Part shown: piece by piece, positions 6,922-14,618 of the stretch
Position numbering within the stretch: position 1 is the first letter of the stretch
Layout of the letters: every line of letters begins with the position of its first letter
Assembly: GCA_036268295.1 (NCBI GenBank)
Contig: DATAUK010000063.1
Coordinates: 1 to 23,784 of the forward strand
DNA length: 23,784 nt
Reading direction: 5' to 3'
Source of the DNA: DATAUK01 sp036268295
Lineage (GTDB): Bacteria > Actinomycetota > Actinomycetes > JAFAQI01
Notes under the pieces: generated by a model
The model's database searches: none
What the model was told of the DNA's origin: nothing
Seen by the model: the letters and a program-made list of their open reading frames with translations, nothing else
Program-made: the position numbers and the translations under genes

Positions 6922-7661
6922 GGCTCCGCCACGGTCGAGTCGGTGCCGAGGAAGATCTCCTTGACCTGCTGGCGACCCAGCACCTCGCGAGGGTCGCCGT
7001 CGGCGATGAGCTGGCCGACCGCCAGGCAGATCAGCCGGTCGACCGATGACAGCAGGGCGCGTACGACGTGCTCGATCCAGATGACTGCAGTGCCACGGCT
7101 GTTGATGGCGCGCACGATCTCGACCAGCTCGGCGACCTCCGGGTCAGTGAGGCCGCCGGCGACCTCGTCGAGCAGCAACAACCGCGGGGAGGTGGCGAGT
7201 GCTCGAGCCACCTCCAGCCGTTTGCGGGAAAGCAGGCCGAGCCGCCCTGCGGCGATGTTGACGTGCGTGGTCAGGCCGGCCTGCTCGATCGCGTCGAGGG
7301 CCAGATCGGTGGCGGCCGCTCGGCGTAGCCCGGCGCCTTGATGCGCTGCCACCAGCACGTTCTCGAACACTGTCATCCCGACGAACGGGTGCGGCACCTG
7401 GAACGTCCGCGCGATGCCGAGCTGGCAGCGCCTGGCGGTGTTCATCGCAAGAATCGACTCGCCGCCGAACCGGATGTCGCCCGAGTCGATCGGGATGTCG
7501 CCGGCGACCATGCCGAACAAGCTCGTCTTGCCCGCGCCGTTCGGTCCCACCACGCCGAGGGTGGCGCCCTCGGGCACGGCGATCGAGAGCCGATCGGCGA
7601 CCAGCACCTGACCGAACCGCTTGCTGACCTCGTCGATTTCGAGCAGGGCTGGCGCGGTCAT
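6918..7661 (-). CDS. livG: HAAT-family ABC transporter ATPase (LivG-like) with degenerate signature motif
   Basis: A 247-residue nucleotide-binding subunit. Walker A is GPNGAGKTS (39-47), followed by GIARTFQVPHPFVGMTVFEN, typical of LivG. Where LivG normally has an LSxGQQ signature, this one reads LGLLSRKRLEVARAL, and the usual DEP after Walker B is DEVAGG. The H-loop His is present in WIEHVV. In a LivF/LivG heterodimer this would leave one of the two ATP sites noncanonical. I believe related HAAT ATPases share this pattern, so it may be a subfamily trait rather than damage. The ATG at 7659-7661 was chosen because similarity starts there. It is 14 bp after livK, with no clear Shine-Dalgarno sequence. 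Confidence 0.9.
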   Translation of the reverse strand: MTAPALLEIDEVSKRFGQVLVADRLSIAVPEGATLGVVGPNGAGKTSLFGMVAGDIPIDSGDIRFGGESILAMNTARRCQLGIARTFQVPHPFVGMTVFENVLVAAHQGAGLRRAAATDLALDAIEQAGLTTHVNIAAGRLGLLSRKRLEVARALATSPRLLLLDEVAGGLTDPEVAELVEIVRAINSRGTAVIWIEHVVRALLSSVDRLICLAVGQLIADGDPREVLGRQQVKEIFLGTDSTVAEP

Positions 7662-7675
7662 AGGGAGTGAGTGTG

Positions 7676-9040
7676 TCAGGCGTTGGTCGGTTCGAGCTCT
7701 CCGGTGAGCGCGACCGCCTTGTTGGCCGAGTTGTCGACGATCTGCATCTCGAACGGGAACGAGCCGGTGCCCTTCTTCCACTGCACGCCGACCGGTTGGA
7801 TCAGGCCGACGCCGGGCGCCGGGCCCTTCGCGAAGTCGAGCGGACCACACATGCCGGTGTAGTTCATCGTCCGCAGCTTCGCCGCGACCTGCAGCGCATT
7901 GTGCGGATCGCCGGCCGCCGCGAAGGCGTTATAGGCAACCTCGAACAGCGAGTAGGTGCTGCCGAGCGCCTGCACCCACTGCTTGTTGTTGGCCTTGGTG
8001 AAGTTGTCTCCGAGCTCGTTAGAGGTCATGCCGTCGAGCGAGCTCTTGTAGGGGTGGAACGGAGTCCACCATGCGTCGGTCGCGACGTTGATGACCAGGT
8101 CGCCGAGCGCCGTACAGTCGGCCGGGAACAGCAGCACCTTCGCGACGGTCGCGATCTTCGGCTTGTAGCCCTGCTGTGCGGCCTGCTTCCAGAAGACGTT
8201 GAAGTCCGGCGGCAGCGGTGCGTTGCTGTAGACCTCGCAGTTCTTGCTCTTGAACTTGTCGATCATCGCGGTGTAGTCGGTCTGGCCGTCGGGGTAGGCG
8301 CCACCATCGATGGTCTTGTAGCCGGCGGCGTGCATCAGCGGCGGGAACCCGGCCTTGGCATCCCGGAAGGCGTTGCCGTCCGCGTCGTTCGGATACATCA
8401 ACGCGACGGTCTTGTCGGTCTTGGTCCGGTTCCACATCGGGATGAAACAGGTGCCGAACTGCGGGATGCCGAAGAAGAACATCGTCGTGTACGTGAAGGT
8501 CGAACCCGGCTTCGCGCCGCGACCGAAGTACCACGACTCCCACGGCACGACGGTGGCGACGCAGGGCACCCGTTGCGCTTCGCAGATGGAGGCGACCGGG
8601 TTGGTGACCTCGGGAGTGGAGGTCACCAGGACCATGTCGGCCTTGTCCTGCGTGATCAGCTTCTTGGTGACCTGGGAGGCAATGTTGCTGTCCGACTGGC
8701 TGTCCTCGACGACGATGTTGACCGGGTAGGTCTTGCCGCCGATCTTGATGCCCTTGGAGTACTGCGAGGTCTTGCGGACGGTGTCGACGACGAACTGGTC
8801 GGAGCTGGCAAATCCGGCGAGTGCGCCGGTCAGCGGGGTCACAAAGCCGATCGTGATGGTCTTGCCGTTCGAGCTGTTCGAGCTGCCTTTCAGGCTCGAT
8901 GAGCAGCCTTCGAGCACCGATCCGCCGCCCAGCAGTGCCGCGCCGGCACCGACCCCTCGGAGCAAGGTACGACGACCGAACGCCAGGTTGTTGGAGACCG
9001 GAGCGCCGTCCTCAGTGAGGGTGGATTCGTCGTCTGCCAT
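7676..9040 (-). CDS. livK: HAAT-family ABC transporter substrate-binding lipoprotein (LivK-like)
   Basis: A 454-residue extracellular ligand-binding protein of the type I periplasmic-binding fold. The N-terminus has a twin-arginine-like stretch (RRTLLRGVGAGAALLGGG) ending in a lipobox with Cys46 (LEGC), so it is probably exported folded and lipid-anchored. A Ser/Asn-rich linker follows, then the mature start TITIGFVTPLTGALAGF, typical of the family. Internal features such as VEDSQSDSNIASQ and MYPNDADGNAF also fit. The ATG at 9038-9040 has GGGAG seven bases upstream. Related proteins bind amino acids, amides, urea or aromatic acids. The promoter carries the same dyad as the pca/pob promoters, favouring an aromatic ligand. 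Confidence 0.92.
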   Translation of the reverse strand: MADDESTLTEDGAPVSNNLAFGRRTLLRGVGAGAALLGGGSVLEGCSSSLKGSSNSSNGKTITIGFVTPLTGALAGFASSDQFVVDTVRKTSQYSKGIKIGGKTYPVNIVVEDSQSDSNIASQVTKKLITQDKADMVLVTSTPEVTNPVASICEAQRVPCVATVVPWESWYFGRGAKPGSTFTYTTMFFFGIPQFGTCFIPMWNRTKTDKTVALMYPNDADGNAFRDAKAGFPPLMHAAGYKTIDGGAYPDGQTDYTAMIDKFKSKNCEVYSNAPLPPDFNVFWKQAAQQGYKPKIATVAKVLLFPADCTALGDLVINVATDAWWTPFHPYKSSLDGMTSNELGDNFTKANNKQWVQALGSTYSLFEVAYNAFAAAGDPHNALQVAAKLRTMNYTGMCGPLDFAKGPAPGVGLIQPVGVQWKKGTGSFPFEMQIVDNSANKAVALTGELEPTNA

Positions 9041-9093
9041 GGCATGACTCCCATTCCTGCGCGGCCATCGCGACCGGTCGCGATCAAGCCGGT

Positions 9094-9108
9094 GTTCGCA
9101 TTGCGAAC
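9094..9108. promoter_or_regulatory. Perfect 15-bp dyad, candidate IclR-type (PcaR) operator of the transporter operon
   Basis: GTTCGC-ATT-GCGAAC, with the same six-base arms and three-base spacer as the site at 15633-15647. It is centred about 30 bases downstream of the proposed -10 of the livK promoter and 53 bases before the livK ATG. A half-site (GTCCGC, 9113-9118) occurs exactly 19 bp away, matching the 19-bp tandem spacing seen at the other two promoters. Confidence 0.7.
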
Positions 9109-9130
9109 TAGTGTCCGCATGTTGGGTCAC

Positions 9131-9159
9131 ACTTTCGACGGTGCCGGGATTCGTGTCAA
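9131..9159 (-). promoter_or_regulatory. Candidate promoter of the ABC transporter operon
   Basis: Read on the minus strand, there is a consensus -35 TTGACA (9154-9159), a 17-bp spacer, and a weak -10 GAAAGT (9131-9136). It lies in the 175-bp gap between pcaC and livK, so the transporter can be transcribed on its own as well as by read-through from the pca genes. Confidence 0.5.
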
Positions 9160-9215
9160 GGACCGGAGGGTCACGAACCCGTTTCGACCTCCTTGCCACG
9201 CCTGCTCATGCGGCG

Positions 9216-9602
9216 CTATTCGCCGTCGGGCGCTGGCTCCAACGCGGCCTGCGCGGCCCGGAACGCGGCGTTGGCGGCCGGCACACCGGCATACACCGCG
9301 ACCTGGAGCAGCACTTCGGAGATCTCGGCCGGAGTGAGGCCGTTGCGGATCCCGCCCGTCACGTGCATGCCGAGCTCGTCGTGATGGCCGAGCGCCGCGA
9401 GCAGCGCGATCGTCAACGCGCTGCGGGTCCGGCGGTCGAGACCGGGCCGCTGCCACACGTCGCCCCACGCGACCCGGGTGATGAAGTCCTGGAAGTCGGC
9501 GGTGAGCTCCGTGGTGGCAGCGATCGAACGGTCGACGTGAGGGTCGCCGAGCACCTCGCGACGGGTGCGAGTGCCGTCGTCATGGCGTTGCTGGTCGTCC
9601 AT
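9216..9602 (-). CDS. pcaC: 4-carboxymuconolactone decarboxylase
   Basis: 128 residues. Converts gamma-carboxymuconolactone to 3-oxoadipate enol-lactone plus CO2 in the protocatechuate branch. The whole CMD domain is visible: DFITRVAWGDVWQRPGLDRR, SALTIALLAALGHHDELGMH, GGIRNGLTPAEISEVLLQ, VAVYAGVPAANAAF. His80 in the ELGMH motif is the conserved family residue. The ATG at 9600-9602 follows GGGGAG in the end of pcaD; the genes are 2 bp apart. In many actinomycetes pcaC is fused to pcaD (PcaL); here they are separate and in D-C order. It is the last pca gene before the transporter. Confidence 0.95.
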   Translation of the reverse strand: MDDQQRHDDGTRTRREVLGDPHVDRSIAATTELTADFQDFITRVAWGDVWQRPGLDRRTRSALTIALLAALGHHDELGMHVTGGIRNGLTPAEISEVLLQVAVYAGVPAANAAFRAAQAALEPAPDGE

Positions 9603-9604
9603 GG

Positions 9605-10369
9605 TTACTCCCCGAGATGCTGGAGCAGCAGCCGCGTCACCGCGGCCGGCTGCTCGATGTTGGCGATGTGCGCGGCGTGGTCGATGAGCTCGAGGCGGGC
9701 TCCGGCGATGGCCGCGACGATCGCCTCCGAATGCACTGGCGGGATCGCGAGATCCTGCGTGGCCGCAATTGCGACGGTTGGCGCATTGATCCGGGCGAGC
9801 CGGTCGCGCAGGTCCATCTCGGCGATCGCCTCGCAGCATGCGGCGTACCCATCGACCGGGACGGTCAGCAGCCCCGCGATCTGCTCGTCGATGATGGCCG
9901 GGTTTGCGGCGGCGTACGCCGGGGTGAACCAGCGGGCGATGACCGGGTGGGCGACCGCGGCTAGCCCACCCGCGCGGACCTTCGCCGCGCGGTCGTACCA
10001 GGCGTCCGGCGCGCCGAGAGCCGCGGACGTGCTGAGCAATGCCAGCCGGTCCACGCGCTGCGGGATCTCGGAGGCAACCCACATGCCGGTCATCCCGCCA
10101 AGCGAGAGCCCGACGAAGGAGAACCGGTCGACTCCGAGGCTGTCGAGGAGGCCGATGACGTCGCCGCCGAGGTCGGCGATCCGATAGGGCGCCGGCGGCA
10201 TCTCGGAGCCGCCGTGGCCCCGGTGGTCATAGCGGATGACCCGATAGTGCTCGGCGAGCGCGGCGACCTGCGGCTCCCACATCGTCTGGGTGGTGCCGAG
10301 CGAGCTGCCCATCACCACCACCGGCGATCCGGGCGCGCCGCTGATCGTGTTGGCGAGGGTGGCGGTCAC
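9605..10369 (-). CDS. pcaD: 3-oxoadipate enol-lactonase
   Basis: 254 residues, alpha/beta-hydrolase fold. Hydrolyses 3-oxoadipate enol-lactone to 3-oxoadipate. The catalytic triad is evident: Ser89 in the nucleophile elbow GLSLGG, Asp206 in ATQDLAIPP, and His234 in DHAAHIANIEQP. Other landmarks are MGSSLGTTQTMWEPQ (oxyanion-hole strand) and YDHRGHGGS. It starts with GTG (10367-10369), which overlaps the pcaB stop in a GTGA. Length matches stand-alone PcaD enzymes (about 260), with no PcaC fusion. Confidence 0.94.
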   Translation of the reverse strand: MTATLANTISGAPGSPVVVMGSSLGTTQTMWEPQVAALAEHYRVIRYDHRGHGGSEMPPAPYRIADLGGDVIGLLDSLGVDRFSFVGLSLGGMTGMWVASEIPQRVDRLALLSTSAALGAPDAWYDRAAKVRAGGLAAVAHPVIARWFTPAYAAANPAIIDEQIAGLLTVPVDGYAACCEAIAEMDLRDRLARINAPTVAIAATQDLAIPPVHSEAIVAAIAGARLELIDHAAHIANIEQPAAVTRLLLQHLGE

Positions 10370-11730
10370 GGGCTGCGACGACGGCGGTCGCGGTGAGCGG
10401 CCACCGCGCGGTCAACCTGTGAGGTGGCGATGCCGAGCCAGGCTGCGGGATCGAGTGCCGCGGCGAGCGCGGCGCTGTCGAGCCCGGCTGTGACGTCGGG
10501 GTCGGAGGCCAGAACCTCCGCGAAGGACTGTGCGGAGGTGGCAGCGGTCTTCACGCATCGACCGACCACGTCGTGAGCCGTCGATCGACCGATCGTGGCG
10601 GCGAGGCGGACGGCGACGCTCTCGGCCATCAGCAGGCCACCGGTCGCGTCGAGATTCCCCTGCATCCGTACTGAATTGACCTGCAATCCGCCGAGCATCG
10701 TGGCGGTCCGGGAGCAGACGCCGCCGGCCACGCTCAGCAGCTCACGCCATGGCTCCCATTCGCTGTGCCAGGCGCCGGTCCCGCGCTCGTGCTCGGGCGT
10801 CGCTGCCGCGAACAACGTGGCAACCAGACCCGGCGCCCGCGCCGCGCCGGCAATGACGAGGATTGCATCGACCGGGTTGTGCTTGTGCGGCATCGACGAG
10901 GATCCACCAGCTGCTGCGAGGCCGACCTCGCCGACCTCGGTCTGCGCCATCAACACGATGTCGGTCGCGATCTTGGCTGCGGTGGCCGCGGCCTCGCCGA
11001 GTGCGGCAGCGAGGTCGAGCACCCGCTGCCGGTCGGTGTGCCACGGCAGCGGGGCTGATTGCAGGCCGAGGTGCGCGGCGTACGCCGATCCAACCGCGTC
11101 ACCGTCGGCGCCGAAGGCGGCGAGCGTGCCGACCGGCCCGCCGAGCTGTGCTGCCAGCCGATGCTCGCAGACTGCAGCGAGCCGATCCGCTGCTTCGTCG
11201 AGGCCGACCAGCCAGCCCGCCGCCTTGCGACCGAATGTCGTCGGTGCGGCTTGCTGACCGAGCGTGCGCGCGGCCATTGCGGTGTCGCGGTGCTCGGCGG
11301 CCAGCGATGCGCAGGTGTCCGCTGCGGCCTCGAGCGCCGCAACGACAACCGCGCCGGACCGCTTCGAGATCAGCATCAGCGCGGTGTCGATGATGTCCTG
11401 GCTGGTCGCGCCGTAGTGAACCCAGGGCTTCGCGTCGTCGCCGACCGCGTCACTGATCAGCCGCACCAGCGGCACGACCGGGCTGCCGGCCGCCTCAGCG
11501 TCGTGGCCGAGGGCGTCGATGTCGATCTCGAGCGACTCGCAGGCAGCCGCGATGACGGCGGCGGCCTCAGACGGGACGACGCCGACCTCCGCCGCGGCGC
11601 TCACTAGCGCGATCTCGGCGTCGACCATCGCGCGGAGGAACGCCTCGTCGTCGATGGCGGCGTCAACCGCAGCGGCGGCAAACAGCGGACCGGTCAGGGC
11701 GCTGCTAAACCTCGAAGAAGACGGTTTCAT
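10366..11730 (-). CDS. pcaB: 3-carboxy-cis,cis-muconate cycloisomerase
   Basis: 454 residues, fumarase/aspartase superfamily. Lactonises 3-carboxy-cis,cis-muconate to gamma-carboxymuconolactone. The superfamily signature GSSSMPHKHNP is at 276-286, HYGATSQDI at 105-113, and RTLGQQAAPTTFG in between; all are PcaB-like. The ATG at 11728-11730 lies inside the end of pcaG, giving a 26-bp overlap. Similarity begins a few residues in, so a slightly later non-ATG start cannot be excluded. The Ala-rich composition is normal for this GC content. Confidence 0.94.
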   Translation of the reverse strand: MKPSSSRFSSALTGPLFAAAAVDAAIDDEAFLRAMVDAEIALVSAAAEVGVVPSEAAAVIAAACESLEIDIDALGHDAEAAGSPVVPLVRLISDAVGDDAKPWVHYGATSQDIIDTALMLISKRSGAVVVAALEAAADTCASLAAEHRDTAMAARTLGQQAAPTTFGRKAAGWLVGLDEAADRLAAVCEHRLAAQLGGPVGTLAAFGADGDAVGSAYAAHLGLQSAPLPWHTDRQRVLDLAAALGEAAATAAKIATDIVLMAQTEVGEVGLAAAGGSSSMPHKHNPVDAILVIAGAARAPGLVATLFAAATPEHERGTGAWHSEWEPWRELLSVAGGVCSRTATMLGGLQVNSVRMQGNLDATGGLLMAESVAVRLAATIGRSTAHDVVGRCVKTAATSAQSFAEVLASDPDVTAGLDSAALAAALDPAAWLGIATSQVDRAVAAHRDRRRRSP

Positions 11731-12283
11731 CGGCGCCCTGCAGGTGGATGTCGAAACGCAGGCCGGTCCCCGAGCCGACCGCGATCAGCGTGCCTCGGCG
11801 GGCTGGTTCGACGGTGGACAGCACAGGATCAGTGTCGTTGAGTGCGGCCTCGTCTGGGAAGTAGAGCCGGGTGACGACCCGATCGAGCAAGCCCCGGGCG
11901 AACACCGAGATGTCGAGGTGAGGCGCCTCGACGGTGCCGTTCGGCGCGGGTAGCGCTGCCGGCTTGACGGTCGTGATGTGCCAGCGACCCTCGGCGTCGG
12001 TGCCACAGCGGCCGAAGCCACGGAAGCCGGCCGGCGACGGGCTCGTGACGCCTCGAGGGTCGTCGGGATGATTGAACCGGCCGGCGGTGTCGGCCTGCCA
12101 CGTTTCGATCAGGCCGTCCTGCAGGACGGCACCGTCGCCGTCGTAGAGACAACCGCTGATCTCGATCGTGCCGGCGGTCTCGGCCGGGACGACGTACGGT
12201 CCGTCATCCCAGAGCAAACCGATCGCCAGGAACGGCCCGACCGTCTGGGCCGGCGTCAGGTCACGCCGCTCACTCATCGTCAT
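11705..12283 (-). CDS. pcaG: Protocatechuate 3,4-dioxygenase alpha subunit
   Basis: 192 residues. The structural partner of PcaH in the intradiol dioxygenase. The start TPAQTVGPFLAIGLLW is typical of the alpha chain, and LIETWQADTAGRFNHPDD, GFRGFGRCGTD and APHLDISVFARGLLDRVVTR follow. The alpha chain lacks the full Tyr2His2 iron set, as expected. Two in-frame ATGs (12281-12283 and 12275-12277) both overlap the pcaH stop. I give the longer one, but either is possible, since no strong Shine-Dalgarno sequence separates them. Confidence 0.95.
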   Translation of the reverse strand: MTMSERRDLTPAQTVGPFLAIGLLWDDGPYVVPAETAGTIEISGCLYDGDGAVLQDGLIETWQADTAGRFNHPDDPRGVTSPSPAGFRGFGRCGTDAEGRWHITTVKPAALPAPNGTVEAPHLDISVFARGLLDRVVTRLYFPDEAALNDTDPVLSTVEPARRGTLIAVGSGTGLRFDIHLQGADETVFFEV

Positions 12284-12989
12284 CGGTTTCGAACGGCGTC
12301 TCGTTGCTGCCGCGCAGCACGATGTCGAACTCGTAGCCGAGCGCCCACGACTCCGTTGTCGTCTCGTGGTCGTACGTCGAGATCAGGCGTTGCCGCGCGC
12401 GCGGGTCGGGAATCGAGAGCAGGATCGGGTCGCGGCCCAACATCGGGTCGTCGGGGAAGTACATCTGGGTGACCAGCCGCTGGGTGAACGCCCGGCCGAA
12501 CAGCGAGAAGTGGATGTGCGCCGGCCGCCACGCGTTCGGGTGGTTGCCCCACGGGTAGATGCCCGGCCGGATCGTGGTGAAGCGGTAGCGCCCGCCGCTG
12601 TCGGTCAGCACCCGGCCACAACCACCGAAGTTCGGGTCGAGCGGACTCGGCCAGTTGTCGACGACGTGGCGATAGCGGCCGCCGGCATTGGCCTGCCAGA
12701 CCTCGATCAACGTCTCCGGCACCGGCCGGCCGTCGCCGTCAAGCACCCGACCGTGCACGACCAGTCGCTGGCCGATCGGCTCCCCGGCGTACTGCGAGGT
12801 GAGGTCGTTGTCGTTGGGCCGGATTCGCTCGTGGCCGAACACCGGCCCGGTGATCTCGGTCAGCCCTTGCGGCAGCACGACCAGCGGCCGGCTCGGCGCG
12901 CGCAGCAGGGTTGACCGGTATTCGGGGCTCGCGTTCGGCGGGTTGACACCCGGCTCCCTGCGGTACGACGGCAGCCGGATCATGGTCAC
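12270..12989 (-). CDS. pcaH: Protocatechuate 3,4-dioxygenase beta subunit
   Basis: 239 residues. The iron-bearing chain of the enzyme that opens the protocatechuate ring between its hydroxyls. The four Fe(III) ligands can be placed by spacing against the Pseudomonas enzyme: Tyr106 (AGGRYRH), Tyr145 (PGIYPWGN), His158 and His160 (RPAHIHF). LDPNFGGCGR is also diagnostic. It begins with GTG (12987-12989) overlapping the pcaR stop in a GTGA, with an in-frame ATG two codons later (12981-12983) as an alternative. Placement directly after its probable regulator is notable. Confidence 0.97.
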   Translation of the reverse strand: MTMIRLPSYRREPGVNPPNASPEYRSTLLRAPSRPLVVLPQGLTEITGPVFGHERIRPNDNDLTSQYAGEPIGQRLVVHGRVLDGDGRPVPETLIEVWQANAGGRYRHVVDNWPSPLDPNFGGCGRVLTDSGGRYRFTTIRPGIYPWGNHPNAWRPAHIHFSLFGRAFTQRLVTQMYFPDDPMLGRDPILLSIPDPRARQRLISTYDHETTTESWALGYEFDIVLRGSNETPFETDDDE

Positions 12990-13834
12990 AGCCGGCCCCC
13001 GCTCACCCCTGCGGAGCCGGCGGCCAGCCCACGACCGCTCCTCGCCGGCTGGCCGGCGCTGAGGTCGGCTTCGATCGCCGCGGCCGCCTCGCGAAGATGG
13101 GGGAGCAGCTCGCGACGAGCCGCCTCTGCGCTACCGCGCCCGACGTGCATCGAGACGTTGAGCGCCGCAACGACGTTGCCCTCGGCGCCGTGCACCGGCA
13201 CCGCGATCGAACGCAGCCCGACTTCGAGCTCCTGGTCGACCAGCGCGAACCCCTGCGAGGCGATGCGGGCCAGCGTCGTACGCAGTCGTTTCGGGTCGCT
13301 GACCGTCTTCGGCGTCAGCGCCCGCAGATCGGTCGAGGCGAGGTAGTCGTCGAGCTCGGCCGGAGCCAGCGCAGCCAGCAGCACCCGGCCCATCGACGTG
13401 GCGTACGCCGGGAACCGGGTGCCGACGTTGATCGCCACCGTCATGATCCGCCGGGTCGGCACCCGGGCGACGTAGATGATGTCGCCGCTGTCGAGGACGG
13501 ACAGCGAGCACGACTCGTGGATCTGGGCGACCAGCGTCTCCATGTGCGGCTGGGCAACGTCGGGCAGCTCGATGCTAGAGAGGTAGGCGTATCCGAGCTC
13601 GAGGATCCGCGGCCGCAGTGCGAACAGCTTCCCGTCGGTGCGGACGTAGCCGAGCTCGACGAGGGTCAGCAGGAATCGGCGGGCCGCGGCGCGCGGCAGG
13701 TCGGTCGCCCGCGCGACGTCGCTGAGGCTCAGCTCGGGATGCTCGGCGTCGAACGCACGGATGACAGCTAGGCCGCGCTCGAGCGACTGGACGAAGTCCG
13801 TGCTGTGCGGCTTGGAGCTGGCGGCGTCAGGCAT
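12986..13834 (-). CDS. pcaR: IclR-family regulator of the pca/pob genes (PcaR-like)
   Basis: 282 residues. The N-terminal winged helix-turn-helix (about 14-75: VQSLERGLAVIRAF, LSLSDVARATDLPRAAARRF, LVELGYVRTDG) precedes the effector-binding IclR domain (RVLLAALAPAELDDYL through VAALNVSMHVGRGS). The family includes PcaR, PobR and PcaU, which respond to aromatic acids or 3-oxoadipate. The gene lies inside the operon, 10 bp after catJ and overlapping pcaH, so it would be co-expressed with its targets. The 15-bp dyads at 9094, 15507 and 15633 are its likely binding sites. PcaR (activator, 3-oxoadipate) or PobR/PcaU-like function cannot be told apart from sequence alone. Confidence 0.9.
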   Translation of the reverse strand: MPDAASSKPHSTDFVQSLERGLAVIRAFDAEHPELSLSDVARATDLPRAAARRFLLTLVELGYVRTDGKLFALRPRILELGYAYLSSIELPDVAQPHMETLVAQIHESCSLSVLDSGDIIYVARVPTRRIMTVAINVGTRFPAYATSMGRVLLAALAPAELDDYLASTDLRALTPKTVSDPKRLRTTLARIASQGFALVDQELEVGLRSIAVPVHGAEGNVVAALNVSMHVGRGSAEAARRELLPHLREAAAAIEADLSAGQPARSGRGLAAGSAGVSGGRL

Positions 13835-13844
13835 CGTCGGCAGC

Positions 13845-14618
13845 CTACGTCGTCGTCAACGCGCGTAACCGCTGCAGTTCCTCGGCGGTCGGCGGGGCGG
13901 TGTCGGTCAGGTCCTCGGCGACCGCCAGCGGCCATCCGGCGCTGGCTCGCGCCTGCTCGACGGTCGCGCCGGGATGCAGCGCGGTGAGGGTCAGCTCGCA
14001 GTTGGCGGCATCCGGCTTCAGGATGCCGATGTCGGTGATCACGGTCTGCGGTCCGTTGCCGTGTAGTCCGAGACGTTCGCGGCTGCCCGGGCCGGTGCCG
14101 AACCCGACCGAGGTGACGAAGTCCAGCCGGTCGACGAACGTCCGGGGATTCTGCCGGACGATGATGATGCCCTCGCGACACGATGCCGCGATCTCGGGCG
14201 CACCGCCGGCGCCCGGCAGCCGGACGGTTGGCGTCGCGTAGTCCCCGATGACAGTGGTGTTGATGTTGGCGTACCGGTCGAGCTGCGCGGCGGCGAGAAA
14301 TCCGATGTCGATCCGCCCCGGTTGCAGCCAGTAGTTGAACACCTCGGGGACAGTGATCACCGCCACTGCGGTGTCGGCCAGCACGCCGTCGCCGATCGAG
14401 AGCGGCAGCCGGCCGGGTTGCGCGCCAAGGCAACCCGACTCGTAGATCAGGGCAAGGTCGGGCGCATGGGTGGCACGGGCGAGGTTCGCTGCCGTCGACG
14501 GAAGTCCGATCCCGACGAAGCAGGAGGTGCCCGGCCGGAGCTGGCGGGCAGCGGCGATCGTCATCATCTCGTCCGCGGTCCAGCCGAGCCGGGCGCCGGC
14601 TGTGCCTTCGCTCGTCAT
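13845..14618 (-). CDS. catJ: 3-oxoadipate CoA-transferase, beta subunit (CatJ-type)
   Basis: 257 residues. With CatI it transfers CoA from succinyl-CoA to 3-oxoadipate. The order of motifs follows CatJ closely: EMMTIAAARQL, CFVGIGLPSTAANLAR, LIYESGCLGAQPGRLPLSIG, FLAAAQLDRYANINTTVIG, VRLPGAGGAPEIA. Glu60 in YESG matches the catalytic Glu of family I transferases. The ATG at 14616-14618 overlaps the catI stop (ATGA), and the long upstream open frame shows no similarity. CatIJ is a different lineage from the shorter PcaIJ pair. Related GctAB and IpdAB enzymes act on other acids, but the context fixes the role here. Confidence 0.92.
   Translation of the reverse strand: MTSEGTAGARLGWTADEMMTIAAARQLRPGTSCFVGIGLPSTAANLARATHAPDLALIYESGCLGAQPGRLPLSIGDGVLADTAVAVITVPEVFNYWLQPGRIDIGFLAAAQLDRYANINTTVIGDYATPTVRLPGAGGAPEIAASCREGIIIVRQNPRTFVDRLDFVTSVGFGTGPGSRERLGLHGNGPQTVITDIGILKPDAANCELTLTALHPGATVEQARASAGWPLAVAEDLTDTAPPTAEELQRLRALTTT

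Noticed and set aside
7667..8902. A 411-codon plus-strand frame antisense to livK
   Set aside because: Composition is the mirror of GC-rich coding DNA, no recognisable domain; LivK on the other strand is unambiguous.
12168..12914. A 248-codon plus-strand frame opposite pcaHG
   Set aside because: Antisense shadow; the iron-ligand pattern of PcaH is on the minus strand.
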